Below the pieces are notes generated by a model. That model saw only the letters and a list, made by a program, of their open reading frames with translations, had not been told where the DNA came from and made no database searches. DNA of 64,000 bases from assembly GCF_006965485.1 (NCBI RefSeq), contig NZ_CP041360.1, forward strand, positions 4,754,501-4,818,500, written 5' to 3'. Below are positions 18,439 through 26,740 of this stretch, in pieces (the first letter of the stretch is position 1; the number at the start of each line of letters is the position of its first letter). Source of the DNA: Spirosoma sp. KCTC 42546. Its GTDB lineage: Bacteria > Bacteroidota > Bacteroidia > Cytophagales > Spirosomataceae. Made by a program: the position numbers and the translations under genes.

Positions 18439-18740
18439 AGCCAATAGAATAGTAAATCCGCACAATAACAGGAAGATGATCGCTATTTTGAATTGATCAG
18501 ATCAAATCCTCAAAGATGTATTGCTCATCATACGGTACCTCAAATTTCCTCAAAAAGTTGAGATACTCTTCCCGAAACGTCTGTTTTCGGTGGTGTTTAG
18601 CCTGATTTTGGATATACCTGTACATAGTATCAATTTATATCGGTTATCCCTAACGGGATTACTAGGTATATCGGCTGCGTTATGCCCCACCACTAACGCA
18701 ACTGATATACCCATCACTTCAGTGATGGGGTAACCGATGA
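18439..18740. other. Convergent intergenic region with cloverleaf palindrome
   Basis: This 302-base gap lies between the stops of tssN and vgrG. The first 200 bases have no clear gene or repeat. The last 100 bases form the nested structure listed separately at 18639-18738. Confidence 0.6.
18639..18738. repeat. Four-way (cloverleaf) nested palindrome
   Basis: Outer stem 18639-18646 pairs perfectly with 18731-18738 (ATCGGTTA/TAACCGAT). Inside are three hairpins. The first is TCCC-TAAC-GGGA (18647-18658). The second has an 18-bp stem (18665-18682 with 18694-18711) containing one mismatch and one G-T pair. The third is CATCAC-TTCA-GTGATG (18712-18727). It ends two bases before the vgrG stop codon. 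It could be a bidirectional terminator, a structured RNA or a small mobile-element remnant. Confidence 0.75.
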
Positions 18741-20537
18741 TTAATTCAACATAATCACGCCCCCTTTCACTTCCACCAAGGCATCACCTTTGAGCGAGGT
18801 TTGTGCGCCCTGGAGCGAGAGTTGACCGTTCGCCTTGACTTCGGCGGTAGCGTCGGCTTCGGCTTTGATTTGGGCACCTTTAAGTTCGACGCTGGCTGTT
18901 CCTTCAATTTTTACGCCGTTAGTGGCTTTTAGCTCGATGTTATTTTGAGCTGCGAGTTTGATATCATTCGTAGCGTTCACCTCAATATCTTTCCCCGAAA
19001 TTTTAATATTACCCTGAGTTTCAATGGTAATCTGGCCATTGTCGGCGAAGGATAACAGGACGCGTGTATCGGATTTATTGACGTTGGTCAGTTCTATTTT
19101 TTGCTCGCCGTCTTTATCGTATAGGCTAATCTTGTTGCCACCTCTGGTCTGTATAGCCTTCTGAACATTGTCGCGCTGGGTATAATCGACACTGTTATTC
19201 TTAGGGTATAGGCTGGTCATAATGAAGGGGTATTCGGCCAGGTTTGACTCATAACCGATCATGACCTGTGCATCCACTTCAGGAATAAACAGCATACCCT
19301 CACCATCGCCCGTGTAGGGATGCCCCACCCGTAGCCAGTCGGATTCCTTATCGTTGCCAGGCCACATAAATTCAACTTTCACACGGCCTAGCTTTTCTGG
19401 GTCTTCATTATCAACAACTCGGGCCAGTTCAGGTTTGCCAGTAGGTAGTTTAAATGATGGGTTGGGTGGCGGGTAAGTCACCGAATCCGGCACGGCCCGG
19501 AACGTATTGGAGTAATTTCCACTGCTATCCAGCGAATGGGATACGTGGGTAACCCGGTAACTTCCGAAGTTTTCTTCTGACGTACCCCGTTCGGTAATGC
19601 GAGAGCCTTTTACGGAGATGACCGTCCCGACCGACACGTCCGGATTTTCACCAAATCCCTGAAAATCAACGAGACGACTGGCTTCCATTGCCTTTTGTGT
19701 CTTGGCAACTTCATCCAGTTCGCTCTGGCCATACACGAGCTTGGGCAAGGGCAATTGTGACTCCTGGCTGAACATTTTCTCCGATTCATCCAGCGTAAAA
19801 TCGCCCCACTGGCCCAGCCCACTCACCTGCTGGTTGTCCGAGTGACTTTCATAGGTCTCATCGGCCATGTAATCGTAGCGACTATAGAGAAATTTGGCAG
19901 GCATAACCCGAAGGCTCATGGCAAAGGTTTGCATGCCATCTACTTTGAAGTCAACCTTATGGTCATCGGGTTTGCCGAATACCAGTTGCTGCCCATCGTA
20001 GAAACACCATTCGCCATATTCGGCAGCCAGCCGCGCCAGAAACTCGAAGTTCGTCTCGTCGTATTGGACTACGTATTTTAAGGATTCAGACGACTTGGCA
20101 TCAACTGACCGCTTGAGTAAGTTATTGGGATAGGGATTTAGTACCTGATTGACTATATCGCCCAAACTATATTGCAGAAACGTTCGGCGTAGTTTACTGT
20201 CTTCCAGCAGGATAGTAAGTCCATACCCTTTGAGCAGGAACACATTCGACATGTCGCTGGTATTTTTCAGCGCCAGCTCAGTTACAATGCCTTTAAACTT
20301 AAAGTCGAAGGAGCCTTCTTCGAGTAGTGGATCAAACGAGAACTGAATGGTTTTGCCAACAACGTTTCGGTGTGACTCATGAAAAAACAGTTCATTGGCG
20401 TCTTCCAGATCTTCAAATGGCACCGACAGTTCAAACGTATGGTGGCCGAATAAGTCCTGTTCGATAGACAAGCCTGAAACATTTTTCAGTTCTTTGCCTC
20501 CTTCAAGCTCTACGTGTGTTACGACCTGCTTGGCCAT
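18741..20537 (-). CDS. vgrG: T6SS spike protein VgrG (TssI)
   Basis: The 598-residue spike has an N-terminal gp27-like part (about 1-360; NFEFLARLAAEYGEWCFYDG is typical), a gp5 OB-fold (about 378-450: GKPELARVVDNEDPEKLGRVKVEFMWPG...SDWLRV), and a C-terminal beta-helix of short repeats (GNIKISGKDIEVNATNDIKLAAQNNIEL...). It trimerises at the tip of the Hcp tube and carries PAAR and effectors. The protein stops right after the beta-helix, with no toxin extension. It is the last gene of the minus-strand T6SS run, 3 bases after the last hcp gene. No effector or chaperone gene follows. Confidence 0.92.
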   Translation of the reverse strand: MAKQVVTHVELEGGKELKNVSGLSIEQDLFGHHTFELSVPFEDLEDANELFFHESHRNVVGKTIQFSFDPLLEEGSFDFKFKGIVTELALKNTSDMSNVFLLKGYGLTILLEDSKLRRTFLQYSLGDIVNQVLNPYPNNLLKRSVDAKSSESLKYVVQYDETNFEFLARLAAEYGEWCFYDGQQLVFGKPDDHKVDFKVDGMQTFAMSLRVMPAKFLYSRYDYMADETYESHSDNQQVSGLGQWGDFTLDESEKMFSQESQLPLPKLVYGQSELDEVAKTQKAMEASRLVDFQGFGENPDVSVGTVISVKGSRITERGTSEENFGSYRVTHVSHSLDSSGNYSNTFRAVPDSVTYPPPNPSFKLPTGKPELARVVDNEDPEKLGRVKVEFMWPGNDKESDWLRVGHPYTGDGEGMLFIPEVDAQVMIGYESNLAEYPFIMTSLYPKNNSVDYTQRDNVQKAIQTRGGNKISLYDKDGEQKIELTNVNKSDTRVLLSFADNGQITIETQGNIKISGKDIEVNATNDIKLAAQNNIELKATNGVKIEGTASVELKGAQIKAEADATAEVKANGQLSLQGAQTSLKGDALVEVKGGVIMLN

Positions 20538-20540
20538 TGA

Positions 20541-21047
20541 TTAAGTATTTTGATGGTCAATACCATCGAGTTTGATTTTTGCTGCTGATAAGCGCAACAG
20601 GATACAGTTGCCTATTCGGGTTCGTTCAGCAAAATTCAGGATAGTTTTTGTGGCGGAAAACAACCGATCAAGATATAGATTCTTTTCCGTCAAATCGAAG
20701 GTAAATACGTCATTACTTACATCAAGAATAGCCGCTATATCCGTCAGGTTTTCAGACGACATTAACTCAAAATAAAAGAGTGCATAGGCATCTTCGAATT
20801 CAAGTTTCTGGAGAGCCGATTGCTGATCAATTCGATCAAAGACAATTTCGCCGTTTTTTTTGGCCGTTGAGCTCGTTGCCCAGCTTCCAAACAACTCTTC
20901 ATCAGTACTATCTAAGATCAATGTGATTGAACCACCCCGCACCCCGGATGTTACTTTACCCCGTTCATTTTTTTGCTTCAAAACATGAGAACACTGCAAT
21001 ACATTGAACGATTTTCCTTCGACAGTTAAGGTAGCTTTGAATGACAT
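20541..21047 (-). CDS. Hcp/TssD family, long form 1
   Basis: A 168-residue Hcp-family tube protein (MSFKATLTVEGKSFNVLQCSHVLKQK). The first ~95 residues follow the Bacteroidetes TssD pattern (KGxxxSGVxGG, IVFDRIDQ, LEFEDAYALFY). A ~45-residue segment precedes the last strand, then FAERTR and LRLSAAKIKLDGIDHQN. Its C-terminus is nearly identical to long form 2, showing recent duplication. It lies 3 bases from vgrG and 18 from short form 1. Confidence 0.82.
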   Translation of the reverse strand: MSFKATLTVEGKSFNVLQCSHVLKQKNERGKVTSGVRGGSITLILDSTDEELFGSWATSSTAKKNGEIVFDRIDQQSALQKLEFEDAYALFYFELMSSENLTDIAAILDVSNDVFTFDLTEKNLYLDRLFSATKTILNFAERTRIGNCILLRLSAAKIKLDGIDHQNT

Positions 21048-21065
21048 CTGGTCTGGAGTTAAGCG

Positions 21066-21437
21066 TTATACGTTCAACGTTGCTTTATTAAAGGTAACTT
21101 CATTTCCAATTATATAAATGACCGTATTTAGGTAGTCAATATCTGAGAAAAACTCATCTTTGTAGAGTGCACAGTAGGCCTTCTTGAATTCAATCTCTTT
21201 GTACGATGCTTCTTCATCAATTCGGTTCAGTGTAACCTTACCGTCTTTTTGCATGTGCGGATCAATCATCCAATTTTTGATCGTGCTGTCTTCCATCGCA
21301 TCTAAGGCGATAAGCATTCCCCATTCAGGGCGGGAGGAGGGTACTCCCCGCTTATCTTCATCCCGTATCACGCGCAATAACATCCAATTGATATCGTAGT
21401 CCGTTCCGTCTACACTAAGTTTTCCTTCGTACGCCAT
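21066..21437 (-). CDS. Hcp/TssD family, short form 1
   Basis: A 123-residue Hcp-like protein (MAYEGKLSVDGTDYDINWML). Key features are RGVPSSRPEW, NWMIDPHMQKDG, LNRIDE and a C-terminal (K)ATLNV. It lacks the insertion of the long forms. The N-terminal 18 residues are identical to short form 2. It lies 3 bases from the preceding long form 2 in the operon. Confidence 0.82.
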   Translation of the reverse strand: MAYEGKLSVDGTDYDINWMLLRVIRDEDKRGVPSSRPEWGMLIALDAMEDSTIKNWMIDPHMQKDGKVTLNRIDEEASYKEIEFKKAYCALYKDEFFSDIDYLNTVIYIIGNEVTFNKATLNV

Positions 21438-21440
21438 TGG

Positions 21441-21944
21441 TTAGATATTTTGGTGGTCAATACCGTCGAGTTTAATTTTTGCGGCAGAAAGTCGTAGCAG
21501 AATGCAATTGCTGACGCGTGTCCGTTCCGCAAATTTGACCAGTACCCTTCTGTTTACGATGAGTCGTCGCTCATTTTCAGCTTCGGTTGTTGCATCTAAG
21601 ACAAAGTAATCTTCCATAGCGGCTAAAACGCTATCGGCATTAATATGGCTGGATGACATAAATTCGAAGTACTGCGTCATGTAGGCTTCCTGAAATTCCA
21701 GTTTTTGTAAAGAAGATTTCTGGTCGATACGATCAAAAACAATCTCTCCATCTTTTTTAACCGTAGGGCCAGTTGCCCAGTTGCCTAACAGGTCATCGTC
21801 GCTGCTTTCTATAATGACGATAATCCGGCCACCTAGCACCCCTGATGTAGCTTTACCCTTCTTATACTTTTGATCCATAAGATGGGTGCATTGCAGTACA
21901 TTGAATTCTTTACCTTCAACGGTTAATGTAGCCTTAAAGGACAT
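21441..21944 (-). CDS. Hcp/TssD family, long form 2
   Basis: A 167-residue paralogue of long form 1 (MSFKATLTVEGKEFNVLQCTHLM). It shares FDRIDQKSSLQKLEF and the end FAERTRVSNCILLRLSAAK...GIDHQN. The insertion before the last strand (ADSVLAAMEDYFVLDATTEA) differs strongly from long form 1, so the core is conserved while the inserted segment varies. Confidence 0.82.
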   Translation of the reverse strand: MSFKATLTVEGKEFNVLQCTHLMDQKYKKGKATSGVLGGRIIVIIESSDDDLLGNWATGPTVKKDGEIVFDRIDQKSSLQKLEFQEAYMTQYFEFMSSSHINADSVLAAMEDYFVLDATTEAENERRLIVNRRVLVKFAERTRVSNCILLRLSAAKIKLDGIDHQNI

Positions 21945-21969
21945 CTGGTTTAAGGGTTAAAAAATAAAA

Positions 21970-22341
21970 CTATACCTGAAGTGTGGCGTTATTGATCGTG
22001 ACCTCACTACCCGTAATATTAATGATTGTGTTGAGGTAGTCTGTATCAGCAAAAAATTCATCAAAATAATTGACGCAGATGGCCTGTTTAAATTCGATTT
22101 CTTTATATGAAGCGTCTTCGTCAATCCGATTCAGAATAATCTTACCATCTTTTTGCATGTGCGGATCAATCATCCAGCTTTTAATGGTGCTGTCGTCCAT
22201 GGCATCTAAACTGATTACTATGCTCCATTCAGGACGAGAGGCCGGTATGCCTTTCTTGTCCTCATTACGAGCAATCTGCATCAGCATCCAATTGATATCG
22301 TAGTCCGTTCCATCTACGCTGAGTTTTCCTTCGTAAGCCAT
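21970..22341 (-). CDS. Hcp/TssD family, short form 2
   Basis: A 123-residue paralogue of short form 1 (MAYEGKLSVDGTDYDINWML, then KKGIPASRPEW, SWMIDPHMQKDG, NNATLQV). Most differences lie in the second half. It is the upstream partner of long form 2, with a 25-base gap. Confidence 0.82.
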   Translation of the reverse strand: MAYEGKLSVDGTDYDINWMLMQIARNEDKKGIPASRPEWSIVISLDAMDDSTIKSWMIDPHMQKDGKIILNRIDEDASYKEIEFKQAICVNYFDEFFADTDYLNTIINITGSEVTINNATLQV

Positions 22342-22359
22342 AAGAGTATGAATACAAGG

Positions 22360-22911
22360 TTATTCGAGTTTACCGTTCCACTTATTTTCGAACTGGGTGT
22401 CCTGTATTTTCAGTTTTTCGCACGACATGGTGATGAAGAGGCAATACGGGTTGTTGGTCCGTTCCTGGAACTTTCGTACCCGATTCCACATATTTTGCAT
22501 CAGAGTATTATCCTTCCGCCCCAACCGGAATCCTTTATACTGAAAGTCGATCACATCATCACTCAAATCTTCGCCAGAACTAACTCGCTTGTAACTTACA
22601 TTTGGGTTACCTACATTTTCATAATAGCTTTCGGAGACATCGGTCACAAAGCCATTCTCAAACTCATAGGTTAGCATAACTGAGTTCTGATCATCGCGGT
22701 AGGTTTTAATGGTACCGCCCTCAAAGCGGGTTTTATCAACCAGCCACTCAAAAAACAGATCCGTCCCTCCTTCCATAATCAGGTAAAAATCACCTAACAT
22801 CACCCCGGAAGCAGGCTTACCCTGATCGTCACGGGCCTGCTTAAACGCTACAGAGAATTCAAGGACTGGAATATCTTCACCGGAAACACTTAAAATTGCT
22901 TTATGAGCCAT
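22360..22911 (-). CDS. Hcp/TssD family, long form 3
   Basis: A 183-residue Hcp-like protein (MAHKAILSVSGEDIPVLEFSVAFKQ) with KPASGVMLGDF and LFFEWLVDKTRFEGG. A long insertion (YYENVGNPNVSYKRVSSGED...) is followed by FQERTNNPYCLFITMSCEK. The FxxRT motif before the final strand is common to all four long forms. It is more diverged than forms 1 and 2. Confidence 0.8.
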   Translation of the reverse strand: MAHKAILSVSGEDIPVLEFSVAFKQARDDQGKPASGVMLGDFYLIMEGGTDLFFEWLVDKTRFEGGTIKTYRDDQNSVMLTYEFENGFVTDVSESYYENVGNPNVSYKRVSSGEDLSDDVIDFQYKGFRLGRKDNTLMQNMWNRVRKFQERTNNPYCLFITMSCEKLKIQDTQFENKWNGKLE

Positions 22912-22943
22912 AATAGTCGTTCGTTAAAATTCGGATTAAAACA

Positions 22944-23345
22944 TCATTCTAAGTCCCACTCATGCTCCAGGGTAGCATTACCGTTGGTTACTTCTTTTCC
23001 TGTAAAGAAAAGGTTGGTTGTCTGATAGGATGCATCGCCGGCAAACATTTCCAGCATGCCAACGCAGAAGGTGCCTTTATACGTCCATTCCTTCAGTTTG
23101 GTTTCGCCCTCTCCTTCTTCGTCCGATTTATAAAAGGTGACCGTAACGTCCTTTTGCATCGTGTCGTCAAACATCCATTCGGTAAACGTAAATTGCTCCT
23201 GCACATCAATTGAGGCAAAGAACAGCCAATTAGTACCCGAAGACGGTTTTCCTTTCGAGTCTCGACTGCGCGAAGCGGTAAAAAATAGTCGGCGCAGGGG
23301 TAATACGGTACCATCCACAGCTAGTTCAGCATGATAAGAGGCCAT
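22944..23345 (-). CDS. Hcp/TssD family, short form 3
   Basis: A 133-residue Hcp-like protein. The start is set at ATG 23345 (MASYHAELAVDGTVLPLRRL). It has GKPSSGTNW, EWMFDDTMQKDV and a C-terminal NGNATLEHEWDLE. The MQKD and NAT motifs are shared with other short forms. It is 32 bases upstream of long form 3. Confidence 0.8.
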   Translation of the reverse strand: MASYHAELAVDGTVLPLRRLFFTASRSRDSKGKPSSGTNWLFFASIDVQEQFTFTEWMFDDTMQKDVTVTFYKSDEEGEGETKLKEWTYKGTFCVGMLEMFAGDASYQTTNLFFTGKEVTNGNATLEHEWDLE

Positions 23346-23402
23346 CAGCAAAAAAGATTAAAATGTGAATAAACAGTTTATATCAGTCAAGTAGCCAATA
23401 AC

Positions 23403-23960
23403 TTACCGTCCCCACTGATTCTTGTGGTCCACATCGCGAATCGTGATTTGCATGCAGGACATTGAAATCATCAGCACGTAGGATATACCTGTTCGTTTTT
23501 GAAACGCTCGGGTTTTTGCAATCGAATTCCCTAGTATGTGTGCACCAATATCTGACTCTCCACTATCCCGCTGGAACGCGACGGCTTTTGTCCATAGCTC
23601 AAAGTCTTCACCGGAACTTTCAATATCACTGACGGTATTGAAGGAGTTTTGCATGTCCGCATCATAGTAATAATTTTCCAGTATCGAATCGAGAAAACCC
23701 TGCACGAACGAATACTCAACAAAAGGAGAATCGGTCTGATCGGCTTTGAAGGTTTTCAACACACCACTTTCCATCCGGGTCGGGTCGCTGATCCACTCGA
23801 AGAAGGTGTCATTCCCCCCCCGTATGAGCATAAAGAAATCACCAAAAAAAACGCCTGAAGCTGGTCGCCCCTGATTAGTAGTCTGTTGATAAAGCGTCAC
23901 TTTAAATTCAAGCACATTGAAGTCTCGTCCGCAGACGGATAAGATTGCTTTGTTTGCCAT
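23403..23960 (-). CDS. Hcp/TssD family, long form 4
   Basis: A 185-residue Hcp-like protein (MANKAILSVCGRDFNVLEFKV) with GRPASGVFFGDFFMLIRGG and FFEWISDPTRMESG. The largest insertion of the set runs from about residue 95 to 150. It ends FQKRTGISYVLMISMSCMQ...DHKNQW. It resembles long form 3 more than forms 1 and 2. Confidence 0.8.
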   Translation of the reverse strand: MANKAILSVCGRDFNVLEFKVTLYQQTTNQGRPASGVFFGDFFMLIRGGNDTFFEWISDPTRMESGVLKTFKADQTDSPFVEYSFVQGFLDSILENYYYDADMQNSFNTVSDIESSGEDFELWTKAVAFQRDSGESDIGAHILGNSIAKTRAFQKRTGISYVLMISMSCMQITIRDVDHKNQWGR

Positions 23961-23989
23961 AGTGATAAAGGAGTTAGATTGACTAAACG

Positions 23990-24364
23990 TTAGGTCATCC
24001 AGTTATTGGTTATGGTGGCATTTCCATTATCAACGGTCGTTCCAGATATGATAAGCTGAGTCTCCATCACACCGGCATCAGCCACAAAATTTTCCTGAAA
24101 TCCAACGCAGTACGCTTTGGCAAACTGCCATTCTTTTTTAGTGTCACCGCCTTCGTAGAATTTGATCGATACGTCTTTCTTCTTATTCTCGTCTACCATC
24201 CATTCGGTAAAAAGCGACTCGTCCGTAGTATCCATGTTGATATTTACAGTCCAGGCAGATTCCGAGATCGGGCGACCATTTTTATCTGACTTGCGAGCCA
24301 CATAGAAGTTGACTCGATTCAGAATAAATTCCATATCGTCAATCTTTAGAGTAACTACGTACAT
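23990..24364 (-). CDS. Hcp/TssD family, short form 4
   Basis: A 124-residue Hcp-like protein (MYVVTLKIDDMEFILNRVNF) with GRPISESAW, EWMVDENKKKDV and NGNATITNNWMT. It is the first hcp gene after tssC (40-base gap) and is the short partner of long form 4. Confidence 0.78.
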   Translation of the reverse strand: MYVVTLKIDDMEFILNRVNFYVARKSDKNGRPISESAWTVNINMDTTDESLFTEWMVDENKKKDVSIKFYEGGDTKKEWQFAKAYCVGFQENFVADAGVMETQLIISGTTVDNGNATITNNWMT

Positions 24365-24404
24365 AACTTTAAGAGTAAAGAGTAAACAAACACTTAATCA
24401 CACA

Positions 24405-25766
24405 CTACTGCTGGTCATAATCAGCTTTCCATTCAGCCGAATCAGGATCATCACCTTTCTGTCCATCTAGTTTGAGCAGGAACGTTTTGGCGGGGAAATA
24501 CGGCACCATGTGGATGTCGAGCAGAATCCGGTCTTTCTGTTTAGGGTCTCGCTCGAAGCGCAGCAGTTTGAACTTTTCAATGAGTTTACCTGGCCCCGTT
24601 ACACTATCCAGAAACTTCACAATCTGCTTCTGGATATCCATGCGCGTGTTGGTATTGAAATTCTCAAACGCCCGCCGGTTCAGGAAATCAATCAGCACCT
24701 TGGTGATATAGTCGAAAACGCGCACGACGGAATAGGTCTGTAAACCAACATTGTCGCCGTTGAAGAGCGTTTTGGCCGAAAAGGGCATCACCTTACCATA
24801 CTCATTCACCATAGGGATTAGGCCCATTTTCTCCAGCGCCGAGATTTCGCTTTTTTTCAGCGGAAATCGCACGCCATCAGCTTCGTTCAACGCCCCGTGC
24901 TTTCGCCCAGCCGACACCTGCGACATAACCGTGGCATAGAGCTTTCCGGCTAAGGCACCTGCTCCGGGTACGTAGAGATCTTCTTCCTCGCCAACATCCT
25001 GATGTTTCCCCCGTCCGGCAAGCCAGTTACAGGTCATCATTACATTAGAGAGGTAGGCATCTCCGCCCGTCAGATCGGCCGATTCAAAAAGATCGATAAC
25101 ATCATCGGGCGCATCCAGATGTTGAAAGTCGGTTACCAGCATAACCTTGTTCTTATGCGCAATCTGCGCCCACTTATCCACGACTTTTTTCGAGCCCAGA
25201 TAGCCGGGCAATACCAGCAGGGAGTAGCTGTCGCGTAAATCAAGCCGGTCAAACGTCCGGGCAAATTCTTCAGCCACTGCATCAATAAAGGTTGTATTGT
25301 CGAGGTCGGTGAGTTGCTCCGGCTCGGCATTCATGATGTTGACGTTTTTGGCTTTATCCTGATCGGTATTGGCGTAAAAACTCGCCACTGATCGATAGGA
25401 CTGCTCCAGACCACGGTTGGCCTCAAACGCCCGACGCAGATTTTCATTCAACAGCGTCTGAGCCGCTTCAGCTTTACTCTGTGCCGTTTCGGCCAGTTCG
25501 GCCACGGTATCGGCGCTACTTAATAGATCAAGCATCAGATGCAGTCGCTTGGCCAAATCGGCACGCTCCTGCTTCTTGGCCTCTTCAGTCAGAAAGATTT
25601 TTTTGCGGGCTTTTTTCTCAGGGTTCAAATTTTGAACGCCATCCAGAGTAGTTTCCAGAATGGAAAAGCCTCCGTATTTAGCTAGTTTGGTACAGCTCTC
25701 ATCGAGTGACAGGGTCGATACTGCTGTCTTTTCGCCTAGTTTTACTGGTTTATCCTGTGCTTCCAT
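24405..25766 (-). CDS. tssC: T6SS contractile sheath large subunit TssC
   Basis: A 453-residue VipB-type sheath subunit (DUF5458 form found in Bacteroidota). The N-terminus binds TssB. The middle contains DLRDSYSLLVLPGYLGSKKVVDKWAQIA. The C-terminus is the sheath-forming core (RMDIQKQIVKFLDSVTGPGKLIEKFKL...). With TssB it forms the contractile sheath around the Hcp tube, recycled by ClpV. It lies 108 bases after tssB, and that gap holds a quasi-palindrome. Confidence 0.9.
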   Translation of the reverse strand: MEAQDKPVKLGEKTAVSTLSLDESCTKLAKYGGFSILETTLDGVQNLNPEKKARKKIFLTEEAKKQERADLAKRLHLMLDLLSSADTVAELAETAQSKAEAAQTLLNENLRRAFEANRGLEQSYRSVASFYANTDQDKAKNVNIMNAEPEQLTDLDNTTFIDAVAEEFARTFDRLDLRDSYSLLVLPGYLGSKKVVDKWAQIAHKNKVMLVTDFQHLDAPDDVIDLFESADLTGGDAYLSNVMMTCNWLAGRGKHQDVGEEEDLYVPGAGALAGKLYATVMSQVSAGRKHGALNEADGVRFPLKKSEISALEKMGLIPMVNEYGKVMPFSAKTLFNGDNVGLQTYSVVRVFDYITKVLIDFLNRRAFENFNTNTRMDIQKQIVKFLDSVTGPGKLIEKFKLLRFERDPKQKDRILLDIHMVPYFPAKTFLLKLDGQKGDDPDSAEWKADYDQQ

Positions 25767-25786
25767 GTAGTTTTTTAGGGTTTCAG

Positions 25787-25871
25787 GTTCGAAGTTTGCC
25801 GTTCGAAGTTGGTTGACGCACGATGATACTCGTAGCAGCTAACTTCAAACTGCGAACGACAAACGTCAAAC
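25787..25871. repeat. Quasi-palindrome between tssB and tssC
   Basis: The left part GTTCGAAGTTTGCCGTTCGAAG and the right part ...CTTCAAACTGCGAACGACAAACGTC pair with several mismatches. The word TTCGAAGTT/AACTTCAAA recurs within each arm. It could tune sheath subunit ratios by mRNA processing; that is inference. Confidence 0.6.
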
Positions 25872-25874
25872 TAA

Positions 25875-26321
25875 TTATTGGGCTTCTTCCAGTTCACGAA
25901 TCATGGCCTGAATGGCCGCCATATAGGCCGCTTTGCCATCGGGATTTTCGAGCATTGCTTTCAGGATTTTGTTCGACTTGAGTTGGCGGACGTATTTCTG
26001 AAAATCCTCAAACGTCATGTTCAGTTGTTGTAAATATTCACTCTGGGCAATGATCCCTTTCTTGCCAAAATCAGCCAGTGAGTTAAATCGCAGGGTTTCG
26101 CTAATGGTGCTGCCTTCTTCGGTATCAAATTCAACTTCCTGTTCCGGCTTGAAATGGGCGAATACCTCACCTACTGTTTTTAGACCTTCTACCACTTCCG
26201 GACGGAACGAGGGGTCGGCAGTCAGTTTCTCAATCAAGAGGGTTTTGTTCTGGGGAATGTCAACGATACTCTCGCTAACGTTGAGCTTGCGCTCCTGTCC
26301 ACCAATTCCGTAGTCAAACAT
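25875..26321 (-). CDS. tssB: T6SS contractile sheath small subunit TssB
   Basis: A 148-residue VipA-type protein. FDYGIGG starts the chain; IVDIPQNKTLLIEKL, PEVVEGLKTVGEVFAHFKP, LRFNSLADFGKKGI and a C-terminal helical hairpin (SNKILKAMLENPDGKAAYMAAIQ) match the family. Partner of TssC. Gap to PAAR upstream is 35 bases. Confidence 0.9.
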   Translation of the reverse strand: MFDYGIGGQERKLNVSESIVDIPQNKTLLIEKLTADPSFRPEVVEGLKTVGEVFAHFKPEQEVEFDTEEGSTISETLRFNSLADFGKKGIIAQSEYLQQLNMTFEDFQKYVRQLKSNKILKAMLENPDGKAAYMAAIQAMIRELEEAQ

Positions 26322-26356
26322 AGTTTACGCAGTTAGGTAAAAAATTAGAAATCAAT

Positions 26357-26659
26357 TCATCCACCAATCATAACCGTTGGGCAGCCAGCCACTATACTGC
26401 CGCCATGCGCAGTCATATCGCCCATTCGGGCGGCTGGTTTGCCGCCAATGAGAACTGTAGCCGAGCCTTTTACAATCACATCGGGTGGACCTACGCAGGT
26501 ACACATATCGCCCATAACTGCGGCCGGTTGGCCACCGATGAGCACTGTTGGCATACCCGGCCCCATGATTGGCCCACCTACGTGTGGAATAGGAACTACG
26601 GCGGGTGTTTGCATAGGACAAACATGCATGTCCATTAAGCGAGCGGCTGGTTGTGGCAT
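26357..26659 (-). CDS. PAAR-repeat spike tip protein
   Basis: A 100-residue protein made almost entirely of PAAR motifs (MPQPAARLMD, then GGQPAAVMGDMCTCVGPPD, GGKPAARMGDMTAHGG). Paired His/Cys residues would bind the zinc at the tip. It caps VgrG and sharpens the spike. No toxin domain is attached. It sits between clpV and tssB. Confidence 0.92.
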   Translation of the reverse strand: MPQPAARLMDMHVCPMQTPAVVPIPHVGGPIMGPGMPTVLIGGQPAAVMGDMCTCVGPPDVIVKGSATVLIGGKPAARMGDMTAHGGSIVAGCPTVMIGG

Positions 26660-26740
26660 AGTCTGTTAGTTGTCAAGTGTTGTTAAGAGTTGTCATAGAT
26701 AGTCAAGTATTGTTTGCGTACGCAGGGGATAGAGCTCCAA

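Noticed and set aside
26405..26669. Open frames antisense to the PAAR gene
   Set aside because: They mirror the Gly/Pro-rich PAAR codons on the other strand and show no independent signals.
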